The notes under the pieces: model-generated
Told to the model about the DNA's origin: nothing
The model's database searches: none
Seen by the model: the letters and a program-made list of their open reading frames with translations, nothing else
Shown: positions 7,203 through 14,559 of the stretch, piece by piece
Layout of the letters: each line of letters begins with the position of its first letter
How positions within the stretch are numbered: position 1 is the first letter of the stretch
Made by a program: the position numbers and the translations under genes
NCBI GenBank assembly: GCA_031288955.1
Contig: JAITQJ010000187.1
Span: 1 to 21,039 of the forward strand
From: Planctomycetaceae bacterium
GTDB taxonomy: Bacteria; Planctomycetota; Planctomycetia; Pirellulales; Thermoguttaceae
Direction of reading: 5' to 3'
DNA length: 21,039 nt

Positions 7203-7399
7203 AGTGTTGGTGACGAATGTCCCGCTGGGGCGTTCAGATAACAGGGAATCCGGTGAAGAATTGGTGAACAATTCCATTCCGGGACGGTCCTCGCCGCTGT
7301 AATCGGTTGTTGAAAAACGTCATTCATTAGAGCCACTGGTTTTAAGAAAAATCGGGAAGGCAGACGTTTTTTACCGAAAGTCAGAAGACCTACCAACTT
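7203..7399 (+). promoter_or_regulatory. Cobalamin (B12) riboswitch aptamer
   Basis: The conserved blocks of the cobalamin riboswitch appear in order. They are ACAGGGAATCCGGTG (7241-7255); CATTCCGGGACGG (about 7275-7287); CGCCGCTGTAA (7292-7302); AGCCACTGG (7331-7339); CGGGAAGG (7353-7360); and the B12 box AGTCAGAAGACCTACC (about 7379-7394). P1 closes as GTTGGT (7206-7211) with ACCAAC (7392-7397), and TGACG (7211-7215) can pair with CGTCA (7318-7322). One unusual point is an extra perfect 6-bp hairpin, GAATTG-GTGAA-CAATTC (7258-7274), inserted where many members have only a few bases. It is expected to bind adenosyl- or related cobalamin and lower expression of the downstream genes. Confidence 0.94.
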
Positions 7400-7563
7400 A
7401 CGTAACGTTGTTGCTTTTTTACGAGTTGATAAAAAGCGGACGGTTTTTATTCTTAATTTCCCCTTTTGACGGTCTGTGTCCGCCCGTGTCTTTGCACGAA
7501 TCATAGTGATTTTGCGCACGGCTGAGGCACGCCCCCGTCACGTTTCCAAGAAAGGAAAAAAGT
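7400..7563 (+). promoter_or_regulatory. Riboswitch leader / expression platform and ribosome binding site
   Basis: This stretch has no gene. Two inverted repeats share bases and so could be alternatives: GCTTTTT/AAAAAGC (7413-7419, 7431-7437) and GCGGAC/GTCCGC (7436-7441, 7478-7483). The Shine-Dalgarno AAAGGA (7551-7556) can be closed in a small hairpin, TTTCC (7543-7547) with GGAAA (7554-7558). I see no clean GC-rich stem followed by a U-tract. Translational control is therefore slightly more likely than termination, but the mechanism is not settled by eye. Confidence 0.5.
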
Positions 7564-8448
7564 ATGAAAATGTTTTTGCCAATGCTAATGTCCGCCGTAC
7601 TGGGCATCAGCGTCTCCTCCGGTATTCTCAATGCCGATTTAGTCAAGCGCACGCTCGACTTTGAAAATGTCGGTCAATCGCTCGGTTCCAACAATGCTTG
7701 GAACGGTCTAACAGCACCGCCTAGCGAGGTGCCGGTTAGAGACCTGCCTGAAAACGATTGGGATATTGTCATACAGCAGTTTACTGTTGACGGCATCGGT
7801 TTTACCAACAGAGCAAACCAAGGGTATCAGTCCTGGTACGGTTTCGGCATTTCAACGAAATCCAATACGGCGGTCGTCCCCGATTACACGAACGATATGG
7901 TTTCCAAAACGGGAACCGGAGCGGGCGGTTCGTCAGCCTACGGTGTTGCCTTTTGGGCAACTGATGGTTTCGATTATATCGACTATGGTTATGTCGATTC
8001 GCTCGTGATGTCCCTGCCGACAGGAGCGTTGATTGAAAGTATGCAAATAACCAACACGTTGTACGCTCACGATTCAATCAGGAATGGTGATTGGCTTGCG
8101 CCAGCCATTGGGACAGGCGATTATTTCACGCTGCTCATTGATGCTTTGGATGCCGACGGTAATGCGTTCGGCACACAAATTGCTTTTGACCTTGCGCGGG
8201 ACAATTTCGTTCTCGACTATTGGACAACGCTTGACCTTTCGGAGTTCAGCGGGGCGGCAACGTTGTCGTTTTCGTTCGACAGCAATATCAAGGACGCTTA
8301 CGGGATTCTGTATCCCGCTTATTTTGCGTTTGACGACATTGTCTATTATATCGACGAGGGAAACGCATCAACGCCGGAACCGGCGACGCTGCTGATTTTC
8401 GGTTTAGGGCTTGCCGGTCTCGGACTGGTGCGCCGGAAAAAATCATAG
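7564..8448 (+). CDS. DUF4465-type secreted protein with PEP-CTERM anchor; candidate cobalamin-binding surface protein (BtuH-like)
   Basis: This 294-residue protein begins with a signal peptide (MKMFLPMLMSAVLGIS, probable cleavage near LNA/D, residue 24). It ends in a PEP-CTERM sorting tag: TPEPATLLIFGLGLAGLGL followed by RRKKS. The body has the look of DUF4465, with an N-terminal FENVG, aromatic and glycine-rich strands, and a diagnostic C-terminal half. That half carries ITNTLYAHDSIRNGD, TGDYFTLLIDALDADGN, DLARDNFVLDYWTTLDLSEF, TLSFSFDSN and YGILYPAYFAFDDI. From memory, DUF4465-type proteins of Bacteroides (BtuH) bind cobamides at the cell surface. The riboswitch directly upstream makes a B12 role here the best hypothesis. 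The PEP-CTERM tag implies processing by an exosortase, which is not in this window. The ATG at 7564 follows AAAGGA by 7 nt. Confidence 0.85.
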   Translation: MKMFLPMLMSAVLGISVSSGILNADLVKRTLDFENVGQSLGSNNAWNGLTAPPSEVPVRDLPENDWDIVIQQFTVDGIGFTNRANQGYQSWYGFGISTKSNTAVVPDYTNDMVSKTGTGAGGSSAYGVAFWATDGFDYIDYGYVDSLVMSLPTGALIESMQITNTLYAHDSIRNGDWLAPAIGTGDYFTLLIDALDADGNAFGTQIAFDLARDNFVLDYWTTLDLSEFSGAATLSFSFDSNIKDAYGILYPAYFAFDDIVYYIDEGNASTPEPATLLIFGLGLAGLGLVRRKKS

Positions 8449-8460
8449 CAAACAAATATC

Positions 8461-8510
8461 AGGGTTACCGCAATCTTACGATTGCGGCTCTTATTCTCAT
8501 CACTAACCCT
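8461..8510 (+). other. Structured intercistronic element (nested inverted repeats)
   Basis: In the 73-nt gap between the two genes, AGGGTTA (8461-8467) is followed directly by CCGCAATC (8468-8475). The second arm pairs with GATTGCGG (8480-8487) over 4 loop bases, and the first pairs with TAACCCT (8504-8510). Both stems are perfect (8 and 7 bp) and could stack, with a 16-nt bulge on the 3' side. It ends 11 nt before the next ATG. There is no clean U-tract, so it looks more like an mRNA-processing, stability or translation element than a terminator. Confidence 0.7.
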
Positions 8511-8521
8511 CGCCACTATTT

Positions 8522-9511
8522 ATGCACCGCAAAGCCTTTACATTAGTCGAACTCCTTGTCGTCATTGCTGTCATCAGTATATTGGCTGCCTTACTTATGC
8601 CTGCCATTCAAGCGGCAAGGGAAGCAGGGCGGCGTGTTCATTGTCAGAGCAATCTTCATCAGATTGGAATAGCGCATCATCATCACCTTGATGTACACGA
8701 TTATTTTACACCGGGAGGTTACGGGGCAAGAATGTCAAATAGACCCGGCACGACCGGCAGCACTCCGCAGAATAAGTGGCAGGTTCCGCGTCCTTCCGAC
8801 CCTTCCCGACCGAACGGGACTTTTACCAATGCAGATGTCGGCAAGGAAATTGCGTGGTCGCTTCTGCTGTTACCCTATTTGGAACAGATTCAGGTTTATA
8901 ATAAGTACAATCTTGACCTTTGGATTGACCATCCTGATAATGCCGAAGCGGTACAAAACGTCGTTGCTGCCTATCTTTGTCCCAGTACCGGTGAGCCGGA
9001 GTATTTTCGGGAACGGATGACCCGAACGATGACAACGCCGTATATGACCGTGCCGACTTACGAGAAGGCAACCCCTTTCAAGTGCGCCCGGTCTCACTAC
9101 AACGGTCTTGAGTCGTCGGGGTACATTGATAATACGGCGGGCATCAGTGATACAGACAGCGGTCTTGGTATGATGTTTTATCTGTCCCAAAGCAATCCAG
9201 CCCCCGTTTCGATAAACGGAGTTCCCGACGGAACGTCCAATACGATGATGATTGCCGAGGAATGTGTGTTTTATGATGGGGCGTGGGCTTCGCTTCGGGG
9301 AACGTGGACTTATTATGGTTACCAACTTCCGCTGAACAAGAAATCGAATCGGGGAGATGCGATTCATTCCGGTTTTCAGAGCGACCATTCCGCTGGTCTG
9401 AATGCTCAATTTGCAGACGGCTCTGCTCATTTCATTGCGAAAGATATTGACGGTTTTGTTCTCCGCTGCTGGGTTAACCGTATGGACGGCGAAGCCGCTG
9501 CCGCTCCGTAG
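8522..9511 (+). CDS. DUF1559 pseudopilin-like protein (prepilin N-terminus, H-X9-DG motif)
   Basis: A 329-residue member of the planctomycete DUF1559 family, whose members number in the hundreds per genome. The N-terminus is a type IV prepilin signal: KA/FTLVELLVVIAVISILAAL, with Glu5 of the mature chain and a hydrophobic helix, followed by REAGRRVHCQSNLHQIG. Cleavage would follow Ala rather than the usual Gly. A globular domain of about 290 residues ends in the family signature, H-SAGLNAQFA-DG (H-X9-DG). A local His cluster, HHHHLDVH, replaces the usual N-x-H-x-Y stretch. It lies 73 nt after the DUF4465 gene with no promoter visible between, so it probably shares the B12-controlled transcript. 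No Shine-Dalgarno precedes the ATG. The function of the family is unproven; a cell-surface or pseudopilus role is inferred from the signal. Confidence 0.92.
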   Translation: MHRKAFTLVELLVVIAVISILAALLMPAIQAAREAGRRVHCQSNLHQIGIAHHHHLDVHDYFTPGGYGARMSNRPGTTGSTPQNKWQVPRPSDPSRPNGTFTNADVGKEIAWSLLLLPYLEQIQVYNKYNLDLWIDHPDNAEAVQNVVAAYLCPSTGEPEYFRERMTRTMTTPYMTVPTYEKATPFKCARSHYNGLESSGYIDNTAGISDTDSGLGMMFYLSQSNPAPVSINGVPDGTSNTMMIAEECVFYDGAWASLRGTWTYYGYQLPLNKKSNRGDAIHSGFQSDHSAGLNAQFADGSAHFIAKDIDGFVLRCWVNRMDGEAAAAP

Positions 9512-9539
9512 TTGACTTTTCATCAGGAAAAATGATAAT
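9512..9539 (+). promoter_or_regulatory. Promoter of the PilB/GspE-type ATPase gene
   Basis: TTGACT (9512-9517, 5/6), a 16-nt spacer and GATAAT (9534-9539, 5/6) begin immediately after the DUF1559 stop codon. The predicted start near 9546 leaves a ~26-nt leader. The ATPase is therefore probably not dependent on the B12-controlled transcript. Confidence 0.6.
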
Positions 9540-9571
9540 TGACCTAATAAGCATCAATCTCTGAATTCACG

Positions 9572-11281
9572 GTGGCAAAAAAAGGTAATTATCTCGAAAT
9601 TCTTCTGCGGCAAGGCAAAATCAGTCCTGCTCAAGTTTCCGAAGCACAGGAAATGGCGGAATCAACTGCCATTAAGGTTGCCGATGCACTCGTGAAACTC
9701 GGCTACGCCGATGCCGAAACGGTTACCAAGGCAATCGCCGAAGAGTGCGGAAGAACTTATGTCAATCTGCAAGGTGCCGTCATTCCGCCCGCCATTGTCG
9801 AACTCATTCCCGAATCCGTTGCCCGCGAAAATCAAGTGCTGCCGTTTGCCACAGACGGTGATACGCTTAAAGTGATTATGCGGGACCCGAACGACATTGA
9901 AATCCTCGACAAACTCCGCTTCATTCTGAACCGTCCGATAGAACCGATGCTCGCCTCGCCGGAATTGATTCAGGAATCTATCAACCGCTATTACACGCAG
10001 AACATCGGGGAAAGTGCGGATTCGCTCATTCAGGAAATGACGGATACGCAAATTGATTTTACCGCAACCGATTCTTACGGTGCCGGCGGCGGTAAAAATG
10101 CAGCAGACAGCGATGCGCCGATTGTCCGGCTTGCTAATCTGATAGTCGAAGAGGCAGTCCAACTGCGTGCTTCCGACATTCATATCGAACCGTTTGAAGA
10201 CCGTGTCCGTGTCCGCTACCGCATTGACGGGGCGTTGGTTGAACGGGATTCTATTCCGAAGCGGCTGCAAGGGTCGATTCTGTCGCGTTTCAAAATTATG
10301 GCTCGGCTCGACGTTGCCGAACGGCGTAGAACGCAGGACGGACGTATTAAATTGTCCATTGCCGATAAGGAACTCGACCTTCGTGTGAGCGTTGTTCCGA
10401 CAAACCACGGTCAAAGCGTCGTGATGCGGATTCTTGACAAGGACAACATTCGTGTTAGTTTATCACAACTTGGTTTTGCGGATTCCGACTACAAAAAGTT
10501 CAACACGCTTATCCGCCGCCCGAACGGCATTATTCTTGTAACAGGTCCGACGGGGTCGGGAAAGACGACAACGCTTTACGCTTCGCTCAACGAATTGAAT
10601 ACGCCGACGCGCAAAATTATCACCGCCGAAGACCCAGTGGAGTATTATCTGCCGGGCATCAATCAGGTTGAAATCAAGCACGCCATCGGTTTGGATTTTG
10701 CCCGTGTTATCCGGGCGATGCTGCGTCAGGCACCGAACATTATCCTTGTCGGTGAGATGCGGGACTTGGAAACGGCACAGATGGGGATTCAAGCCTCGCT
10801 GACAGGACACTTGGTATTCAGCACGCTGCATACGAATGATGCACCGGGGGCGATTACCCGATTGGTCGATATGGGCGTGCCGCCGTATTTGGTGTCGAGT
10901 TCGGTTATCGGCATTATGGCACAGCGGCTTGTTCGGACGATATGCAAGAAGTGTGTGAAACCTTATACGCCGACGGACATTGAATTGCAGGAAGGCGGTA
11001 TTACACCGGAGCAGGCGAAGACGGCAACGTTCAAAAAGGGGGCGGGCTGCGGAGCGTGTAACCGGACGGGCTATCGGGGACGAATGGCGGTATTTGAATT
11101 GATGATGATGTCGGCAAAGATTCGGGAGATGACGTTCCAGCAGGCAAGCACGGTCGAAATCCGCAAAACGGCGAAGGCGGAGGGAATGTCAACGTTGTTT
11201 ATGGACGGCATCCGCAAAGTCCTGAAAGGACAAACGACTGTCGAAGAAGTGCTGCGCGTCGCACGGGAAGATGAAGAGTAA
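9572..11281 (+). CDS. Type II secretion / type IV pilus assembly ATPase (GspE/PilB family)
   Basis: A 569-residue cytoplasmic hexameric ATPase that powers pilus or pseudopilus assembly. An N-terminal GspE_N domain (about residues 8-150, LLRQGKISPAQVSEAQ) contacts the inner-membrane platform. The ATPase domain has a RASDIHIEP box (~199-207), Walker A GPTGSGKT (325-332), an Asp box ITAEDPVEY and Walker B ILVGEMRDLETA. A His box, HLVFSTLHTND, follows. A four-Cys zinc motif (C458, C461, C493, C496) is characteristic of GspE/PilB and absent from PilT. The start is GTG at 9572, since the upstream frame closes at 9548-9550 without an ATG. GspE and PilB cannot be told apart without the companion genes (gspF/pilC, gspD), which are not in the window. 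The genome's many DUF1559-type prepilins would be plausible substrates. Confidence 0.95.
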   Translation: MAKKGNYLEILLRQGKISPAQVSEAQEMAESTAIKVADALVKLGYADAETVTKAIAEECGRTYVNLQGAVIPPAIVELIPESVARENQVLPFATDGDTLKVIMRDPNDIEILDKLRFILNRPIEPMLASPELIQESINRYYTQNIGESADSLIQEMTDTQIDFTATDSYGAGGGKNAADSDAPIVRLANLIVEEAVQLRASDIHIEPFEDRVRVRYRIDGALVERDSIPKRLQGSILSRFKIMARLDVAERRRTQDGRIKLSIADKELDLRVSVVPTNHGQSVVMRILDKDNIRVSLSQLGFADSDYKKFNTLIRRPNGIILVTGPTGSGKTTTLYASLNELNTPTRKIITAEDPVEYYLPGINQVEIKHAIGLDFARVIRAMLRQAPNIILVGEMRDLETAQMGIQASLTGHLVFSTLHTNDAPGAITRLVDMGVPPYLVSSSVIGIMAQRLVRTICKKCVKPYTPTDIELQEGGITPEQAKTATFKKGAGCGACNRTGYRGRMAVFELMMMSAKIREMTFQQASTVEIRKTAKAEGMSTLFMDGIRKVLKGQTTVEEVLRVAREDEE

Positions 11282-11326
11282 GACGGCAAAAAGACAATCT
11301 TTTTGCCCCCCCCCCTTTTGCCGTCT
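11281..11326. terminator. Bidirectional terminator-like element with two competing hairpins and a C10 run
   Basis: AGACGGCAAAA (11281-11291) pairs perfectly with TTTTGCCGTCT (11316-11326). The overlapping GGCAAAAAG (11285-11293) pairs perfectly with CTTTTTGCC (11299-11307) around ACAAT. Ten consecutive C residues (11306-11315) separate the two right arms. It lies between the convergent ATPase and secreted-protein genes, so it can serve both strands. Confidence 0.8.
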
Positions 11327-11341
11327 GTCTCTTTGGGATTC

Positions 11342-13096
11342 TTACAAGTCCCGAATCTCGCCGCGGTTGAGTGTCTTTTTGGCGTTGTCGCCGATGGCTT
11401 TGACAATGACCTCTACCAACTTGCCGGATATTTTTACCGTTGATACTGCCGACGTTCCCGCATAGTTGACCAGCATTTCAATTTTTGCGTCTTCGTCCGC
11501 TTTGGCTAAACTGCCGGCAATCTGACGCAGCGGTTCCGCATCCGGTAAATCTGCCGGAATCATCGGCACAACAAATTGCTGCAAAAACTTACCGATAGGT
11601 CTTGCCGAAAGCGTCATTGCAGCCGGCGGTAATTTCACCGGAGCAGTTGTCGCTTCCAACGCCGCCTTGAATGTCTTTTCCGTTTTGTCAATGTCGAAAC
11701 CAAAGGCAGCAGCAACGGCTTCGTTCTTTTTTACCGCCCAAAAACCGCCGAGCGTCATCGCTTTCACCATCGCCGGAATATCATCATTGACTTTCCCGCC
11801 GCCTGCCGCGATGATGTCTTTCACCGGAACAATTATTTTAGAAACCTTGTAACCGGCAACCGTTTCATAATCGTTCGTGACGTATTTTTTCACGTCAAAA
11901 TCAATTTTGCTGCCGGCGGCTTGCTGCGCTAACTTAATACCGTCCCGGACTAACTGTATCAATGCGTCTGTCTCGCCGAGCGTGAATGCCAACAGAGCGG
12001 TGCCGTCGGCATCCAGCGATGCGCCGAAATCAGCCGTATCCTTCGCTATCGTTGCAAGCAGTATCTTCTTCACCGAATCGGTGATGCGTTCGGCAGTTTT
12101 TTGAAATGACTCAACGGCTTTTTCGTCATCTTCATCAATCGTTCCCGCAAGACCCTCAAAGAAACCTTCTGAAAAGGCATCGGTCAAGGTGTCAATCGCC
12201 TCTTTGGCTTCTTCTCTTTCGGACTCGCTGATATAGTTGGCAGCATTATACGAAAAAATGGTCTTTGCCGGATTGCCTGCAAAAGCGTTGAACGCCGTTT
12301 TCATATTCTTCTGCGCCGCAATTTTTTTGTCAGTTGACGAACCTTTTTTCGCCGCAACGGAAATCGTCGCTGTAATGTCCAGCGACTTCGCATCAACGGC
12401 ATAAACGACGGACAGCGAAGAGTATTCGTTAAAGCCTTTTTTCAACGCTTTATGTATCATCTCGAACGCTTCGCCGGCATTCTCGTTGCCCGCCATCGTC
12501 ATCAGCATCCCAAGCGGGGCTAATATCGTTTCGAGGGCTTCCGGTGATGTGTTCTCAAAATTTAATTTGGTACCAAATGTCTGTTTCTCGAATTCGGGAA
12601 ACAACTTTTTCGGGTCTGCCGGTACTGCGGCGATTGCTTTTTCCGGTGCCGCGACAACGTAGTTCATCTTTTGGATAACGGTATAATTGCCGAGGGGCGA
12701 TTTGTACGAATACGCATTGCCGTTTTTCGTCAATGCCGCACGAATCGTGTCAAACACCGGTTCGGCACCCGGTATGCCCGCCTTTTCGATGTCGGTAATC
12801 GGCAGGAACGCGAAAAGTTCGAGTTCATTATTCTCTGTACTCCGCAGAGCAAGGCTGATATTGCCTTTGGAATTGATGCCCTGCAAATTCTTAAACGGGG
12901 CGAGGTTTTTCTTCACGGTATCCTCATCAATGAGTATGCCGGCGAAGCGTTCGATGATGCTGATAATCGTATCGACACCAGCAGCCTGAATGGTCAAAAA
13001 TGGTTTCAGGTCTTGTTCCTCCGCCTGCAATCCTTTTGGGGCAGCGGCGGCAAATGTAACGGCGCATAACAGCGCAAAATTCAATAACAAACGCAT
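11342..13096 (-). CDS. Secreted planctomycete-type hypothetical protein
   Basis: A 584-residue protein with a clear Sec signal peptide (MRLLLNFALLCAVTFAAAA, likely cleaved near LQA/EE) and no further membrane segment. It is rich in Ala and Lys. Two regions resemble each other loosely: one reads LELFAFLPITDIEK and NYVVAAPEKAIAAVPADPKKLF (N-terminal half), the other KIIVPVKDIIAAGGG and GFWAVKKNEAVAAAFGFD (C-terminal half). It resembles, from memory, a group of abundant secreted planctomycete proteins of unknown function with an FxPVTD-like strand, but I cannot assign a domain. It has the best ribosome binding site in the window, AGGAG 6 nt before the ATG. It follows the ABC permease by 18 nt, so the two are probably one operon and the protein may be a periplasmic partner of that permease. 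Confidence 0.85.
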   Translation of the reverse strand: MRLLLNFALLCAVTFAAAAPKGLQAEEQDLKPFLTIQAAGVDTIISIIERFAGILIDEDTVKKNLAPFKNLQGINSKGNISLALRSTENNELELFAFLPITDIEKAGIPGAEPVFDTIRAALTKNGNAYSYKSPLGNYTVIQKMNYVVAAPEKAIAAVPADPKKLFPEFEKQTFGTKLNFENTSPEALETILAPLGMLMTMAGNENAGEAFEMIHKALKKGFNEYSSLSVVYAVDAKSLDITATISVAAKKGSSTDKKIAAQKNMKTAFNAFAGNPAKTIFSYNAANYISESEREEAKEAIDTLTDAFSEGFFEGLAGTIDEDDEKAVESFQKTAERITDSVKKILLATIAKDTADFGASLDADGTALLAFTLGETDALIQLVRDGIKLAQQAAGSKIDFDVKKYVTNDYETVAGYKVSKIIVPVKDIIAAGGGKVNDDIPAMVKAMTLGGFWAVKKNEAVAAAFGFDIDKTEKTFKAALEATTAPVKLPPAAMTLSARPIGKFLQQFVVPMIPADLPDAEPLRQIAGSLAKADEDAKIEMLVNYAGTSAVSTVKISGKLVEVIVKAIGDNAKKTLNRGEIRDL

Positions 13097-13114
13097 AAGG
13101 TTCTCCTTTAATGT

Positions 13115-14437
13115 TTAAGTTGACAACGATTGTGCCACGTCCGTTCGGTAAGCGACGACGGCGGGTAAATAACCAACAACAGAAGCGAGTAAAATCAAGC
13201 CGGGTATCAGCACTAACTCCGCCGCCTGAAAATGCCACGGATTGACAACGACCATTACCGCCGAGGCAATGACCGGACCGGCAACGGCTATCAAACCGTG
13301 TCCGATGACCAGCCCGATAAAACCGCCGCCGAGCGACAGCAGTATCGACTCCAGCAGAATAATCATCATCACGGTTCCCCGTTTTGCCCCCAATGCCCGC
13401 ATAATAGCAATTTCCTGACGGCGTTCATTCATCGAATTGTAAATGCTGACCATCATTCCGATTGCCGCAACGAAAATGACCATCACGGCGAAAATAATCA
13501 GAACGGTTTGTATCCGTCCGACTATCATCTCGAACAAACGCGTGATTTCGTAAGTCGGTTTTGCGACCTGCACATCCAGGTCGGCAACGAGCCGGTCGCC
13601 GAGGGACATCGTCAGCGGATTCAAATCCTGCTTGCTCAAATCACCGACCTGAACTTCGTCCATTCCGACAGCATTTTTTGTGATAACCGGTTTGACTTCT
13701 TTGTCTTTCGTCAGCACGAGAACAGCAGAAATGCGGCGGTCGCTGCGTTTGGACAGGACTTTATCGAGAGCCGTTTTGCCGCTGTGGTCGTTCATAATGA
13801 AGAAGCCTTCGAGGTTAACGAAAAAGGCTTGGTCGTTGGGCGTACCGGTCGGGTCGAGAATACCGGTAACCGTAAATGTATCGGGTTCGGGAAACTCTTT
13901 TGACGGCGTATGTTTCGTGTTCGCTGCACGGAATTTGTCGCCGGGTTTTAGGTTTGTTTTTTTTGCAGCACTGTAACCGAGAACGGCATCAAAGTCTCCG
14001 CCGGCAGACATATTTTCGCCGCGGTAAAACGAATAGTTGTATTTGTCGAGGTAGCGCAGTTCAGTAAAAAACTTCGGCGTGGAGGCGATAACCGGCATAC
14101 CGTAAATATGTTCACCGAGAGCGATAGGGATTGCCAATTCAACTTCGGGAGAATACTGACCGGTGGCGATTTTTTGATAATAATCGAACGGAATAGTATC
14201 GCTCAAATAACTGGAGTAAAAAACGGCACCGAGGACAGTTTCGAGCGGCGAACCTTTCGGCGGTCCGACGACGAGGTCGTAACCTTGTGCGCTCCGCATA
14301 AAGGTTTGATTCAGAACGCCGTAGATAACGATGACAGCGACGACGAGGGCAACGCCGAGTCCCATTGAAAACGCGGTCAGTCCTGAAGCCAGAGACCGAT
14401 GCTGAATACTTCGCCAGGCTATTTTCCAAAGAGGCAT
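13115..14437 (-). CDS. ABC transporter permease, FtsX/MacB type
   Basis: A 440-residue permease with the FtsX-superfamily layout. TM1 is at about residues 17-42 (LTAFSMGLGVALVVAVIVIYG). A large extracytoplasmic domain (about 45-300) starts with GYDLVVGPPKGSPLE, as in MacB_PCD domains. Three C-terminal TMs lie at about 310-335, 357-385 and 400-425, with EIAIMRALGAKRGTV in the cytoplasmic loop that couples to the ATPase. Such permeases work as mechanotransmitters or lipid/lipoprotein exporters rather than channels. The matching ATPase is not adjacent: the gene upstream is a Ser/Thr kinase and the one 18 nt downstream is a secreted protein. No Shine-Dalgarno is visible before the ATG. Substrate unknown. 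Confidence 0.88.
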   Translation of the reverse strand: MPLWKIAWRSIQHRSLASGLTAFSMGLGVALVVAVIVIYGVLNQTFMRSAQGYDLVVGPPKGSPLETVLGAVFYSSYLSDTIPFDYYQKIATGQYSPEVELAIPIALGEHIYGMPVIASTPKFFTELRYLDKYNYSFYRGENMSAGGDFDAVLGYSAAKKTNLKPGDKFRAANTKHTPSKEFPEPDTFTVTGILDPTGTPNDQAFFVNLEGFFIMNDHSGKTALDKVLSKRSDRRISAVLVLTKDKEVKPVITKNAVGMDEVQVGDLSKQDLNPLTMSLGDRLVADLDVQVAKPTYEITRLFEMIVGRIQTVLIIFAVMVIFVAAIGMMVSIYNSMNERRQEIAIMRALGAKRGTVMMIILLESILLSLGGGFIGLVIGHGLIAVAGPVIASAVMVVVNPWHFQAAELVLIPGLILLASVVGYLPAVVAYRTDVAQSLST

Positions 14438-14443
14438 TTTTTA

Positions 14444-14457
14444 ATTGATAATTGATA
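14444..14457. repeat. Short AT-rich heptamer repeat upstream of the ABC permease
   Basis: ATTGATA occurs twice in tandem (14444-14450 and 14451-14457), 7 nt before the permease ATG. It has the same 7-bp period and similar composition as the repeats upstream of pheS. Confidence 0.6.
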
Positions 14458-14472
14458 ACGGGAAATGGAGAA

Positions 14473-14559
14473 AAACGGACACAGCAGCGGTTCGGATACA
14501 CTCCCGACTCCTGATTATCGATGACATCTCTCCGTTTGTCAATGGAATTGTGTCCGTTT
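14473..14559. repeat. 11-bp inverted repeat with an internal direct repeat between kinase and permease genes
   Basis: AAACGGACACA (14473-14483) is the exact reverse complement of TGTGTCCGTTT (14549-14559), with 65 nt between. TCCGTTTGT occurs at 14531-14539 and again at 14553-14561, 22 bp apart. It lies downstream of the kinase and upstream of the permease. It could be a long-loop terminator, a small mobile remnant or a cluster of regulator half-sites. Confidence 0.6.

Noticed and set aside
7039..7302. Possible small gene on the plus strand running into the riboswitch
   Set aside because: Its first half is the translated heptamer repeat and its second half is the promoter and riboswitch RNA; no start context and no protein-like composition.
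8690..8720. B12-binding DxHxxG motif in the DUF1559 protein (residues LDVHDYF)
   Set aside because: It has D-x-H but not the Gly at the third position after His, nor the downstream SxL and GG of cobalamin-binding Rossmann domains; likely coincidence within the usual His-containing segment of the family.
9512..11281. Secretion ATPase as third gene of the B12 operon
   Set aside because: A good promoter (5/6 and 5/6 at 16-nt spacing) begins right after the DUF1559 stop, so independent transcription is more likely, although read-through cannot be excluded.
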